Shown here: positions 1 through 10,060 of the stretch, in pieces
Layout of the letters: each line of letters starts with the position of its first letter
Numbering within the stretch: position 1 is the first letter of the stretch
Source: Haladaptatus caseinilyticus
Lineage (GTDB): Archaea; Halobacteriota; Halobacteria; Halobacteriales; Haladaptataceae
Assembly (NCBI RefSeq): GCF_026248685.1
Contig: NZ_CP111040.1
Location: forward strand, 186,001-250,000
DNA length: 64,000 bases
Reading direction: 5' to 3'
The notes under the pieces: model-generated
The model's database searches: none
The model's input: the letters and a program-made list of their open reading frames with translations, nothing else
What the model was told of the DNA's origin: nothing
Translations under genes and position numbers: made by a program

Positions 1-1145
1 ATTAATTCATGGGTATTGACAACCCCATAACCGAACGAAGAGGGTGCGCGTAGTATTGCCCGGATACCACCTTTCCAGAGTTCGAAACGACCATTTGCAC
101 TGATCGGAATCACTGAAAAGAGAATACCCCCGAGGAATAACACTGTTAATACTCCAACTGCGATAGCAGTATATGGGACACTTCGCCGACCAAGTATAAG
201 ATATGCCAGATACAACGTTGAAGCAATACCAAAAGCGAGCCAGGAAGCTCGAGAGTAAGATAAGAACAAACCTAGCGTACTTACTATGAGCATTGCTCCT
301 GCGATCGGGATTGAGGACAATCTCTTCCGCCGAATATTTTCACCAATTAGTGCGAGAGCGCCGAACGCACCTGCGAAGGTAAGTCCACCGACAGTATTTG
401 GGTTTGTGAAAATTGATTGGAAGAAGTGAACCTCCGTTCCAAATATCGGCAAAGCGAATGTACCCTGATATAGCGAGATTTGGAGCCAAGATAGGTTGAA
501 TTCACCTATTAGATAGGCCGGAAGTCCGAGCACAACGATAAATGAGGACAAAGAAGATATCCCCCAAAGGAAGACATCACGTGATACATATCGTGGAATA
601 AAAAACAAGTTCAATCCAAAAATCAACCCCATATAGACGACGAAGGATGCTCTTGTTGACCCGGCGCTCATCTCATTGACGTGGTAGAAAAATACACCAA
701 GGATGGTTACATATGATCCAATATATACTGCTCTACTTCGAAGAAATTGCATGAAGTTGTGACTGATGAGCGGATAGAGTACATATAACAGAAAGATAAG
801 GGCAACGTGTACCGTTCGACCCTCTGCTGGAATATATTTGTTGCGCTGGCGTAGGAATATAAATGTAAGTAGTATTAACGCCGATATTTGTGCAACGTGC
901 AACCATAAGTCCCGATTTTCACTGTAATAACTACGCATGAGCAGTAACAGTGGGACAAAGTAAAGGTAAAGCATGTTAAGATGAAACGACCCGTACTGTT
1001 CTGGAGAATTTGATGCGCGAAGGAGAATATCTACAAATAGAAGGGGAATTAAAAGAATCTGTAGAAGGGCAATCGGCCTGAATTCGCCGGTTAATGGATT
1101 CAGTGATAGTGAAGTAGAGGTTTTTTGTTGATCTTGTAAACTCAT
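1..1145 (-). CDS. O-antigen ligase-like (Wzy/WaaL) polytopic membrane protein, 3' end outside window
   Basis: This reading frame is open to the window edge, so its C-terminus is missing; about 381 codons are visible from the ATG at 1145. The protein is almost entirely hydrophobic with about ten membrane segments. Two stretches are typical of the Wzy_C / O-antigen ligase family (PF04932): TNPNTVGGLTFAG, and LFLSYSRASWLAF further on. Members of this family polymerise or ligate lipid-linked glycans on the outer face of the membrane. In an archaeon without LPS a role in surface glycan or exopolysaccharide assembly is the natural inference, and it fits the glycan locus from 20.8 kb onward. The acceptor and substrate cannot be read from the sequence. 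Confidence 0.8.
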   Translation of the reverse strand, partial: MSLQDQQKTSTSLSLNPLTGEFRPIALLQILLIPLLFVDILLRASNSPEQYGSFHLNMLYLYFVPLLLLMRSYYSENRDLWLHVAQISALILLTFIFLRQRNKYIPAEGRTVHVALIFLLYVLYPLISHNFMQFLRSRAVYIGSYVTILGVFFYHVNEMSAGSTRASFVVYMGLIFGLNLFFIPRYVSRDVFLWGISSLSSFIVVLGLPAYLIGEFNLSWLQISLYQGTFALPIFGTEVHFFQSIFTNPNTVGGLTFAGAFGALALIGENIRRKRLSSIPIAGAMLIVSTLGLFLSYSRASWLAFGIASTLYLAYLILGRRSVPYTAIAVGVLTVLFLGGILFSVIPISANGRFELWKGGIRAILRAPSSFGYGVVNTHEL

Positions 1146-1760
1146 TCTTTTTCCTCGGTAGTTAGAGTGGACATTGCACTAAGGGTTAAAAAGAGTAATT
1201 CATTCTATTCTTAACTTCACAAACAGTAAATAAATGGTCTAGTTGACAGAGAGGACTGCTACCGTCTATTCAAGACATAATACCTTGTTAACCGTTTCCA
1301 AATTTTTGGCGCGAAAAACTTGAAGTCGCTATCTGTGGCAGATTTATAGTATTTGACTAGTGCTAAGACGTTGCGCATGATTGGACTTGATGTCAATGTC
1401 ATACTTACTTCTCGATCAGCCCAACATTGAGAACAGGTAATCGAGACAGTCACTTAGTGCACGCACACACACACACTTCGACTCAGTATCGAAAAATCAT
1501 TCCGTGAATTTGAGGAGATGCCGCTAATCTTCTAATATAAGTCATACACAAGTAGAATCATTTTTAATAGTGTATATGGGTAATCTGCGATCGAGTTAAT
1601 ACACAATTGTGGTCGTGTATGTCAGTAAAAACAAATTTTTATTTCATTCTCACATTTTATTAACTTGTGGGAAAGTGCTCGGTGAATAGGCCCTCACCTA
1701 TGAGATGAATTTTTCCTGTCATGGTTTCGTAAAGGTATATAAACTAGATTAGATAACCAA
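1146..1760. other. Intergenic region with one weak small ORF
   Basis: This 615-base spacer separates two minus-strand genes. It holds a weak 64-codon minus-strand frame (1259-1453, GTG start) with one CxxC pair (CSQC) and a basic, aromatic C-terminus; it may be a relic or noncoding. A short CA run lies at 1464-1476. The last 70 bases before the PQQ gene stop contain TTTCCTGTCATG followed by TTTC, which recurs downstream of the second PQQ copy near 15220. The duplicated module therefore extends beyond the stop codon. Confidence 0.5.
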
Positions 1761-3152
1761 TTACTTGCTTTGAGACGCGATTATCCGTTCGCCATCAGGC
1801 AGTGAATTTGAGGCTTCTAAGACAAAGAAATTAGAGTACTGAATATAGTGATGATCAAGGATTGAGCCTGCAGGATAGGTTGTAGTAAATATTTTTCCAG
1901 CGCTAACAACAGGAGTTCCAGCACCAATCATTCCTTCAGGAGATGTGGTGAGGTTACTTGCATCTAATAGGTGAGACCATTCACGATTCCCGGTTTTCAA
2001 ATCAAGCGCATGAATCGCTGCTTGGATTATACCAGGGTTTGTGAGATCGATATATCGACCGCCAATATAGATAATACCGTTTGCTATAGTGAAATTACTG
2101 AAATAGTCGCCAACCAGCTCTTTTGTCCAGATCTGTGATCCTGTTTTTGCATTTAGGGCTGTTATCGTTTCCCTCTCGGAGTCGAAAAAGAGCACATGGC
2201 CATCAGCGACTGCGAATCGTCTATCTATAATGTTTTTACCACCAATCTCATGACTCCAATCAACTGTCCCATCCCTAACCGATCGTGATTCAACCGTAAC
2301 AACGTCATTGTCATTTTCAACATATTTAGTTCGGAGATAATACACTCGATTATCCACAATAGTATGATTCGCAAATGCCGAGTTGCTATCTGTTACTCGC
2401 CACTTTACAGATCCGTCTGCAGCATTTAGCGCAGTGCCGTCACTAAAGAATATAGTCCCATTAGCATAACTCAATGCTCCATCCCCACCGTCAGTTAGCA
2501 TACCAATATCCTTTGTCCGCCAAATGGTCTCACCACTCTTTCGATTGAGCGCATATGCGCCGTCACTATTCGAGGTATATAGTCGGCTTCCCACTACTAT
2601 TGGAGATGTCCATTTGAGTGTGTCTTTACGACTCCAAACAGTATCGCCACTCTCTCGTTCAACACCATAGAGACCTCCTTTGTTCTCTTTACTTATTTCC
2701 GGAACGTTAGTAGCAAAATAAATCAGAGATTCACCAACGGTGGGTGTCTTTGGTGAAGGGTAATCTGATTGTATCCATTGTTGATTTCCAGTTTCGATAT
2801 CATATGCACCAATAAATCCGCCACCCTCCGTGGGATCACTATTTGTCGTAACTGCAAGATAGACTGTCCCATCAGCGACGACAGGTTCTTTCGAGAACAT
2901 ACTGCCTGCCAAGTTTCTCTTCCATTTTGTTGCTGTATAGGGAGTTGGTCCGCTAGTATTGATTGTTCCAGTCCGTTGTGCATTTGCTCGGGCTGTATTC
3001 CAATTGATATCCTTTCGAATGTTGTTATTGTCCTTTTGTGCAGCTGCAGCCGTGGATTCAAGACTTACTGCACCCATGGTGACACCGACCTTCTTCAAAA
3101 ACGATCTTCGACCATTATCCTGACAATTCGATTGACAGTTTTGATTCATCAA
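1761..3152 (-). CDS. Tat-exported PQQ-type beta-propeller (BamB-like) protein
   Basis: 463 aa. The N-terminus has a twin-arginine signal (G-R15-R16-S-F-L-K-K followed by a short hydrophobic stretch), so the folded protein is probably exported by Tat. The rest is about eight propeller blades of the PQQ-like/BamB type, each ending in a D/N-x-x-(S/T)-G-x-x-x-W motif, for example YDIETGNQQW, ERESGDTVW, LNRKSGETIW, LNAKTGSQIW and LDLKTGNREW. Such propellers are usually binding scaffolds in archaea; no enzyme activity is implied. The gene is divergent from the beta-helix gene at 3367, and the same arrangement recurs at 15.2-19.1 kb, which suggests partnership at the cell surface. A TATA-like element about 26-32 bases upstream of the ATG (3178-3188 read in reverse) fits a leaderless transcript. 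ATG codons 1 and 2 are both possible starts. Confidence 0.85.
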   Translation of the reverse strand: MMNQNCQSNCQDNGRRSFLKKVGVTMGAVSLESTAAAAQKDNNNIRKDINWNTARANAQRTGTINTSGPTPYTATKWKRNLAGSMFSKEPVVADGTVYLAVTTNSDPTEGGGFIGAYDIETGNQQWIQSDYPSPKTPTVGESLIYFATNVPEISKENKGGLYGVERESGDTVWSRKDTLKWTSPIVVGSRLYTSNSDGAYALNRKSGETIWRTKDIGMLTDGGDGALSYANGTIFFSDGTALNAADGSVKWRVTDSNSAFANHTIVDNRVYYLRTKYVENDNDVVTVESRSVRDGTVDWSHEIGGKNIIDRRFAVADGHVLFFDSERETITALNAKTGSQIWTKELVGDYFSNFTIANGIIYIGGRYIDLTNPGIIQAAIHALDLKTGNREWSHLLDASNLTTSPEGMIGAGTPVVSAGKIFTTTYPAGSILDHHYIQYSNFFVLEASNSLPDGERIIASQSK

Positions 3153-3177
3153 TTGGTTTGCTAGAAATAGTACTATG

Positions 3178-3260
3178 ATATTTATCTACTGGTTTGTGAC
3201 TGCATTCATATGGTAAAAGTTATATACTAATGATAATAGTTGCTACTAACGAAAAATGAG
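3178..3260. promoter_or_regulatory. Conserved core of divergent promoter, copy A
   Basis: The spacer between the PQQ propeller gene and the beta-helix gene shares an interrupted but clear match with 15747-15829. Common blocks are ATATTTATCTA, ATATGGTAAAA, ATACTAAT and TACTAACGAAA, in the same order and spacing. Read leftward, ATATTTATCTA gives a TATA box at a leaderless distance from the propeller ATG. The other blocks may be regulator sites serving both genes (inference). Confidence 0.6.
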
Positions 3261-3366
3261 AGTTGGAAATTTAGGAGTATGTAACAGCGATATCTTTACT
3301 AAATACCATTATTCTACCGAATCACAAATTTACTATAACTTTACAATTTTCAGGAGGGATTCATAG

Positions 3367-6300
3367 ATGCAAACCTATAATATTGTAAATGAAGGTGCAG
3401 ATAATAGCGGAAATACAGCAATTGATTCCGTCCTACATGAGATTATTGATGAGAATACTGTCATCATATTCCCATCTGGTACATATAAACTCAATGAGCT
3501 AATTGTCTATTCTGGCCTCGAAAATCTCAATCTCATTGCACCAAATGGAGCTCGACTCATCCCTGGGCAATCAGGTGATAATGTTAGCTGGTTCGATGTC
3601 TACTCGAGTGGATTCGTACTCGATGGGTTCGAACTCGATATGCGGGACACAGAAATACCACCCTTTGTTCGAATGAATAATGAAGCAGGTGACTGGGAAC
3701 TCAAGCGTCTGGTCACGCGTGGGAAAGTTCGAGCAGCTACAGACTCCAACGTAGGATCAGGTGATTCATCCGACGCTCGAACATACTTCCGGCTATCTGC
3801 TGCAGAGGGGACCCGTGGACTACTCCAAGACTGTTATTTTCACGAAGGGTCCTGTGAACCGACTGAAGCGAGCAATCGACGAGCAATTCTCGTCGAATCA
3901 GGAAAAGGAGAACTCGTTTTCAATCGCTGTTGGTTCGAATTGTGGGGGGAAAACACAATTTACGCAAAGAAACCAGAGGGGCGGCTAAAAATTTATAATT
4001 GTTTCTGTCGAAACACACAAGTCGGTATTAGACTTGGAGGTAAATCTGAAGTGCGTAATTGTGTTTCGATCAAAGATGATATTCATCCAATACAGGCATG
4101 GTCGGGTGGATCGCTTCAGCGCGGTGTGAGCGTCGAGGCTGTCGATCCAGCAGATTCAGATGATGGAATCAATAGTTACAATGGGACAATTACAATCACT
4201 GACAGTGATTTCTATCATCGTTATCCGTCCTCAAGTTGTGGTGGACCGATTACAGCATCAGCACCGTGTGAGCGCCTTGATGTTCATAATGTCCGGATTA
4301 GCTATAATTCCGAAAAGTTCCACGATGCAATCTACACACTCGAGGGGCAAATGAGTAATGGGGAACCCGCGAGCCTGGAGTATCTCGGACTTGAAGACGT
4401 TCATGTCCATAACGATCACGATTACCAATATGCCATCTCAATCGGACAAGAGCCGACGGAATGGGGTACTGTCTCAGGAATCCTCGGGGGAGATGGACTA
4501 CAGACGGATTCATCGTATATTCAAAACGAAATGACTACCGATGGGGATCCAACACACCCTGATACACGCCCGCCACTTCCTAAAGCACCACCACTTGGAG
4601 AAGTCCCACTCCAATCAGCACAGTTAATCCGTATCGACAACACCGGCAACAATGTTGATTCATCCTATCAAATTACAGCAGGTACAGCTGCTCTCCCTGC
4701 AGGTGACAATGGGGCAACTGTCGCAATGGATTGGGGAGAGAATAATTCACCAGTGCGACCACCTAATTCAGAACAAGCGACTGGATCAGTTCCACCAGGC
4801 GGAGTCCATGCATTCTATGTGACTGGCGGTATCGTCTCGACTAGTGCTAGTGGATCTGCAACGTGGAGTGTTGACGGGGCATCCTTTACTCCTGGGAGTG
4901 TACTTACAACGAATACACTAACCAGCAAACAGTCATCGGTAGACGAATGGCATCAGGTTGAAACGAATGACAATTCAACCGGTGTAGTCATTGGAAAGCC
5001 TCTCTCGTCCAACGGTGGCCATCCGGCCCATGTTCGACTCCGGAATACGTTGACTGGTGGGTTCGAGTATAAAATCGAGGAATGGGAGTATCTTGATGGT
5101 ACACATATTACTGAAACATTCAACACACTCGCTGTATCCCCCGGTGAGTATAAACTGCAGTTAGGCAACGGGTATCCATATCGGGTAAAAGCGGGAACTA
5201 TCTCGACAGATGATGAGTTTGAGACAAGCCCATTAGGGGACTTCTTCGATTCGATACGACCCGTTGTGCTGGCACAGGTACAGAGCTTCGAAGGGTCGGA
5301 GCCGGTTGTAACGCGTGTATCTGAAGTTTCACCAAATTCATTTAACGCCAAGGTCCATGAGGCGGGGAGCGAAAGCCATCGTATCGAAACTATTGGCTAT
5401 ATAGCACTACAGCCAGGAACTGGCTATCTCAACGGAAAGCCATTCGAAGTGCACCGAACTGCAGAAATAGTCTCTGATAGCTGGACCCAGATTGAATTTG
5501 AACAACGATATACGAATCCCAAATTTGTTGCTGGATTGCAAACATTCAACGGGCTAGATACCGCAAATATCCGTTATCGAAATCTTACGAGTACTAGTGT
5601 CGAGATAAAGGTTGAAGAGCTACAGAGTAAGGATTCTGAAACAGCTCATATCAAAGAAGAGGTTGGCTATGCTGTTTTTGGTGATCCTTTGCTCGTATCC
5701 ACCATTTCGAGCAACAACCAGCGAGCCCGAAGTCAGTGGCAGCGTGCAAATTCAGTTGTCCAACCTGATGGCGTTGCAATCGCAAAACCACTCTCGTACA
5801 GTGGTAATCATCCATCTCATATTCGCATGCGAAATGTATCCGAAGGCAGTCTTGAATATAAAATTGAGGAATGGCGATATCTTGATGGATCGCATATCAG
5901 CGAAACATTCCATATACTCTCAATGGGGCAGGTCGAAGGGGAAATGCGACTTGACGATGGCACGCGCTATCGAACCAAAGGGGGGGAAGTACCGGTAAAT
6001 GATGAATTTAGGACAATTCCGTTAAATAATGTTTTCGAATCCGAGACACCAGTTGTATTCGCTCAGGCACAGACATACAATGGTGCCGACCCGATTGTTA
6101 CACGGATGCGAAATGTCTCAAGCGAATCCTTCGATATACGGGTGCAAGAAGAAGAGGCACAAAGTGGCCACCCAAACAATGAATCAATTGGCTACATCGC
6201 ATTGCAACAAACCACAGGCAAAATAAACGGCAGACCATTCGAAGTTCAGCGCACAGGACGATCGATTGGCAGTGAATGGGTGTACATCTCGTTCGAACAA

Positions 6301-6486
6301 GAGTATGAATCACCAGCGTTCATCGCAGGCATGCAGACATTTAGTGGAATCAATACAGCCAATTTGCGCTATCGAAATCTTTCTGGATCCGGTGTCGAGG
6401 TCAAAGTTGAGGAAGAGAAAAGTAAAGAGCCAGAGATATACCATGATTCAGAGTCAGTTGGATACGCTGTTTTCGAAAACGCTTAA
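3367..6486 (+). CDS. Giant beta-helix protein with six H-lectin-like repeat units (copy A)
   Basis: 1039 aa. Residues 1-385 form a right-handed parallel beta-helix of the pectate-lyase-3 type: the opening YNIVNEGADNSGNTAID and the following FPSGTY match the usual start of that fold. A proline-rich linker (about 390-415) and a beta-rich domain (415-515) follow. Residues 517-1039 are two near-repeats of about 260 aa, each made of three units of about 87 aa. The units carry HVRLRN..EYKIEEW, VTRV..NVS..F..KV..E..GYIAL, and NIRYRNLTSTSVEIKVEE..VGYAVF. The R-N-(V/L)-T-x-x-x-(F/V)-x-(V/Y)-K-V-E pattern resembles H-type lectin domains (PF09458), so glycan binding is inferred. No signal peptide or membrane segment is visible. 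A ribosome-binding site AGGAGGG lies 8 bases before the ATG and supports this start. It could equally be a structural or tail-spike-like protein. Confidence 0.8.
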   Translation: MQTYNIVNEGADNSGNTAIDSVLHEIIDENTVIIFPSGTYKLNELIVYSGLENLNLIAPNGARLIPGQSGDNVSWFDVYSSGFVLDGFELDMRDTEIPPFVRMNNEAGDWELKRLVTRGKVRAATDSNVGSGDSSDARTYFRLSAAEGTRGLLQDCYFHEGSCEPTEASNRRAILVESGKGELVFNRCWFELWGENTIYAKKPEGRLKIYNCFCRNTQVGIRLGGKSEVRNCVSIKDDIHPIQAWSGGSLQRGVSVEAVDPADSDDGINSYNGTITITDSDFYHRYPSSSCGGPITASAPCERLDVHNVRISYNSEKFHDAIYTLEGQMSNGEPASLEYLGLEDVHVHNDHDYQYAISIGQEPTEWGTVSGILGGDGLQTDSSYIQNEMTTDGDPTHPDTRPPLPKAPPLGEVPLQSAQLIRIDNTGNNVDSSYQITAGTAALPAGDNGATVAMDWGENNSPVRPPNSEQATGSVPPGGVHAFYVTGGIVSTSASGSATWSVDGASFTPGSVLTTNTLTSKQSSVDEWHQVETNDNSTGVVIGKPLSSNGGHPAHVRLRNTLTGGFEYKIEEWEYLDGTHITETFNTLAVSPGEYKLQLGNGYPYRVKAGTISTDDEFETSPLGDFFDSIRPVVLAQVQSFEGSEPVVTRVSEVSPNSFNAKVHEAGSESHRIETIGYIALQPGTGYLNGKPFEVHRTAEIVSDSWTQIEFEQRYTNPKFVAGLQTFNGLDTANIRYRNLTSTSVEIKVEELQSKDSETAHIKEEVGYAVFGDPLLVSTISSNNQRARSQWQRANSVVQPDGVAIAKPLSYSGNHPSHIRMRNVSEGSLEYKIEEWRYLDGSHISETFHILSMGQVEGEMRLDDGTRYRTKGGEVPVNDEFRTIPLNNVFESETPVVFAQAQTYNGADPIVTRMRNVSSESFDIRVQEEEAQSGHPNNESIGYIALQQTTGKINGRPFEVQRTGRSIGSEWVYISFEQEYESPAFIAGMQTFSGINTANLRYRNLSGSGVEVKVEEEKSKEPEIYHDSESVGYAVFENA

Positions 6487-6751
6487 TAGATTTAAAAATA
6501 TTCGACTGCATCCTTTCTCAACTCCACTATATAATATTGTCTGTATAGGGGGCCTTGCCACGGGTACGAACTACACCACAGAGTCCAGATTCACAATCAA
6601 ATAAGACTCAGGATTGTCAATATTTGAAAATTTCATTTTTGAAAATGCAAGCAGGAAGCGAGTTGTTAACAACGCCTTTATTTCTGAGTAACGGGTCCAA
6701 TTATCCTTCAGACACCTCATAACAATCAATAAGGGTGACAATAAATGACCT

Positions 6752-6919
6752 ATGGTCGAGAGTAGAACTATTGACCAACGAGAAGAAACGAAAGACACGA
6801 TCGAGCAAAGATGGGCCGTGGCAATTCACCTCAGAAAGTACTTACAGCGAACTGTTGATCTTTGCCATGATTTGAGGGGTCGACTCGATGCTCGGCATCC
6901 AATAATGGAGATTGTGTAG
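6752..6919 (+). CDS. Small helical hypothetical protein abutting the copy B beta-helix gene
   Basis: 55 codons, from ATG at 6752 to TAG at 6917-6919. The stop is directly followed by the ATG of the beta-helix gene at 6920. The product is charged and helix-forming (EETKDTIEQRWAVAIHLRKY, then RTVDLCHDLRGRLD), with no recognised family. The stop-start adjacency suggests translational coupling. No such frame sits before the other two beta-helix copies. It may be a genuine small gene or a chance open frame. Confidence 0.35.
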   Translation: MVESRTIDQREETKDTIEQRWAVAIHLRKYLQRTVDLCHDLRGRLDARHPIMEIV

Positions 6920-9900
6920 ATGCCAACCTATAATATCGCCCAGCAGGGGGCAGACAAGACAGGAGAGGTTGCCATCGACACTGTTCTTTCGAGACTTATC
7001 GGTAGTGATACCACGATCGTGTTTCCACGTGGGACGTATAAAATCAATGAGCTCGTGGTTCAGTCCGGTACAAATAATCTCGAGCTCATCGCACCTAGGG
7101 GTGCCCGCTTAGTGCCTGGCCGATCAGACGACAGTATTCGATGGATTGACGTCTACTCGAATGGGTTCGTGCTGGATGGTTTCGAACTGGACATGCGAAA
7201 TATAGAAATACCTCCATTCGTGCGAATGAATTCAGAGGCTGGCAATTGGGAAATCCGACGAGTGATTACCCGTGGGCGAGTGCGTGGGGCGACTGATACA
7301 AATGTTGGATCGAATAGTTCGTCCGAGGCACGAACGTATTTCCGGCTGTCTGCAGCAGCAGGTACTCGTGGGTTGCTCCAAGATTGTTACTTCAATCGAG
7401 GATCGTGTGCACCAGACGAAGCGAGCAATCGTCGTGCAATTCTCGTCGAATCAGCAAAAGGTGCACTTACATTCAACCGCTGTTGGTTCGAGAGTTGGGG
7501 AGAAAACACGATATACGCGAAAAAACCCGAAGGCAGACTTAAAATCTTAAACTGCTTTGTTCGCAATTCACAAAACGGGCTACGACTTGGTGGCAACACT
7601 GATGTTCAAAACTGTGTCTCAATCAAAGATGACCAACATCCAACTCAAGCTTGGTCTAACGGATCACTCCAACGCGGAGTGAATGCAGAAGCGATCGACT
7701 CTCCGAATACATCACAGGGAATCAATAGCTACGATGGGACGCTTTCGATTAGTGATAGTGATTTTTATCACCGCTACCCGGACAATAGCTGTGGTGGGGC
7801 AATTACTGCTCCAGCTCCATGTCAACGCATCAACATTCAGCGGGTGCGCATTAGTTATAATTCAACAAAAAGCCACGACGCTATCTATACGTATGAGGGC
7901 AGGATGAGTGATGGCACACCTGCAAATCTTGAATATCTCCAACTCGAAGATGTCCACGTTACAAACGATCATCGTTCTGAATACGGTATTTATATTGGGC
8001 AAGTACCCGATACGTGGGGAACTGTTTCTGGTGTGATTGGGGGCAGTGGCACACAGACGAACTCCTCATATGTCCAGAATCAGATGACCACGGGTGAGGA
8101 TCCTATCCAACCAAACACGACGCCACCACTGCCAAGTCCGCCACCACTTGGGGAGGTTCCGATGCAACAGTCACAACTCGTCCGTATTGATAATACAGGG
8201 GGTAATGAACCAACGACTTACCAGATTACGGCTGGTCAGTATGCTCTTCCGGCAGCAAACGATGGTGCGTCGATAACGATGTCATGGGGTCCGGATAGCG
8301 GACCAAGACGCCCACCGAACTCGGAGGTTGCCACAGGTACGATTCCAGCAGGGAAGGCGCATGCATTCTATGTAAGAGGAGGCATTATTTCAACTGAGTC
8401 CAATGGCCCTGCAGTTTGGACCGTTGATGGCGAGGCATACGAACCTGAATCTGAGGGACCAGCAATACTCACAAATAGAATTACCAGCGAAAAGCAAGAA
8501 GCTCGAAGCCAATGGCAACTGGCAGACACAGTTGTCCAACCTAATGGCGTTGCGATCGCGAAACCACTGTCATACGATGGCATTCAACCAGCACATGTTC
8601 GCGTTCGAAACATTGCAGACAGTAGTTTAGAGTACAGACTCGAGGAATGGCGATATCTCGATGGAAACCACACCAACGAAACGTTCCATACGCTTTCTAC
8701 AAGAGTAGGCGAACACGAAATCGAGCTAGATAATGGAACGACGTATCGAACAAAAGGAAGAAAAGTCGCAACTAATGACGAATTCAAATCTGTTTCACTT
8801 GGTGACTTCTTCGGTGCTGAGACACCCATTCTCCTCGCTCAAGCACAGTCGTTCAATGGAGGTGATCCGATTGTCACACGATTGCGTAATATCTCAAGTG
8901 ACGCATTTGATGTGCGAGTTCAAGAGGAAGAAGCCCAGGGAGGACATCCGAACAATGAGCAGGTTGGTACTGTGGCACTTGAGCAAACCGTGGGTAGCCT
9001 TGATAGCAGGTCTTTCGAGGTGCAACGGACCGGAGAAACAGTTAATCACGAGTGGTCTCGGATCGCTTTCGAGCAGGCGTATGAAATTCCACAGTTTGTC
9101 GCCGATATACAGACGTTCAATGGCTCCGATACAGCAAACCTCCGGTATCGGAATTTGTCTGGGTCCGGTGTTGAGATAAAGGTCGAAGAAGCACAGAGTG
9201 CAGACACTGAAATAGAGCATGCACCGGAGTCAGTTGGATACGCTGTTTTCGAAGGTGCTACATTACTGACTACCACTGTTACCAGCAATCAAGCAACCAG
9301 GGGCGAATGGAAACAAGCAGATTCCATTGTTCAACCAAATGGTGTTGTTATCGCGAGTCCGCTCTCATATAATGGTCCGAGTCCATGTCACGTTCGACTT
9401 CGAAATGTTGGTGGTAATAGCTTCGGATATAAACTCGAAGAATGGAAATACCTCGATGGCAGGCACATCAGTGAAACATTTCACGCACTCGCTGCAGGAG
9501 TTGGTAGTCGCCAAATCCGACTCGATGATGGTCGATCCTCTCAAGTAGAGGTTGGAACCGTATCCACGCCGGATAGATTTATCAGCGTTTCTCTAAGTAA
9601 TTCATTTGGCGCGGAAACGCCAGTCGTTCTTGCCCAGTCACAGACCTTCAACGGCGGCGATCCAATTGTGACACGTATACAGAACGTCTCAAATAATTCA
9701 TTCGACGTTCGAGTCCAAGAAGAGGAAGCCGAAAGTGGCCATCCGAATAACGAGACGGTAGGTTATATCGCACTCGAAGAGGTGGTCGGTGAAATGAACG
9801 GCCGGACATTTGAGGTACAGCGGACTGGGGCGACTATCAGTAACAGATGGTCTCGAATTAACTTCCAGCAATCATATGAAGACCCGAAGTTTGTGGCCAG

Positions 9901-10060
9901 TATACAAACGTTCAACGGCGCGGATACAGCAAACCTCCGCTATCGAAATCTAACGGGCACTAGTGTGGAAGTCAAAGTTGAGGAGGGAGAGAGTGCAGAC
10001 ACTGAAACCGAGCACGTTTCAGAAGCAGTTGGATACGCCGTCTTCGAAGACTCTGTGTAG
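6920..10060 (+). CDS. Giant beta-helix protein with six H-lectin-like repeat units (copy B)
   Basis: 1046 aa, full-length paralogue of the proteins at 3367 and 15945 with the same order: N-terminal beta-helix (about 1-390), Pro-rich linker (NTTPPLPSPPPLGEVPM), beta-rich domain, then two triplets of H-type-lectin-like units ending in VGYAVFE. It is the most diverged of the three; copies A and C are much closer to each other in the N-terminal domain. It has no divergent propeller gene; a short open frame abuts its start instead. As in the other copies, Cys residues in the helix domain (LLQDCYF, GSCAPDE, NRCWFE, NCF) are kept. No export signal is visible, so how it would reach the surface is unknown. 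Confidence 0.8.
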   Translation: MPTYNIAQQGADKTGEVAIDTVLSRLIGSDTTIVFPRGTYKINELVVQSGTNNLELIAPRGARLVPGRSDDSIRWIDVYSNGFVLDGFELDMRNIEIPPFVRMNSEAGNWEIRRVITRGRVRGATDTNVGSNSSSEARTYFRLSAAAGTRGLLQDCYFNRGSCAPDEASNRRAILVESAKGALTFNRCWFESWGENTIYAKKPEGRLKILNCFVRNSQNGLRLGGNTDVQNCVSIKDDQHPTQAWSNGSLQRGVNAEAIDSPNTSQGINSYDGTLSISDSDFYHRYPDNSCGGAITAPAPCQRINIQRVRISYNSTKSHDAIYTYEGRMSDGTPANLEYLQLEDVHVTNDHRSEYGIYIGQVPDTWGTVSGVIGGSGTQTNSSYVQNQMTTGEDPIQPNTTPPLPSPPPLGEVPMQQSQLVRIDNTGGNEPTTYQITAGQYALPAANDGASITMSWGPDSGPRRPPNSEVATGTIPAGKAHAFYVRGGIISTESNGPAVWTVDGEAYEPESEGPAILTNRITSEKQEARSQWQLADTVVQPNGVAIAKPLSYDGIQPAHVRVRNIADSSLEYRLEEWRYLDGNHTNETFHTLSTRVGEHEIELDNGTTYRTKGRKVATNDEFKSVSLGDFFGAETPILLAQAQSFNGGDPIVTRLRNISSDAFDVRVQEEEAQGGHPNNEQVGTVALEQTVGSLDSRSFEVQRTGETVNHEWSRIAFEQAYEIPQFVADIQTFNGSDTANLRYRNLSGSGVEIKVEEAQSADTEIEHAPESVGYAVFEGATLLTTTVTSNQATRGEWKQADSIVQPNGVVIASPLSYNGPSPCHVRLRNVGGNSFGYKLEEWKYLDGRHISETFHALAAGVGSRQIRLDDGRSSQVEVGTVSTPDRFISVSLSNSFGAETPVVLAQSQTFNGGDPIVTRIQNVSNNSFDVRVQEEEAESGHPNNETVGYIALEEVVGEMNGRTFEVQRTGATISNRWSRINFQQSYEDPKFVASIQTFNGADTANLRYRNLTGTSVEVKVEEGESADTETEHVSEAVGYAVFEDSV

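Noticed and set aside
1464-1476. CA dinucleotide run
   Set aside because: Only 13 bases long; too short to be a meaningful repeat locus.
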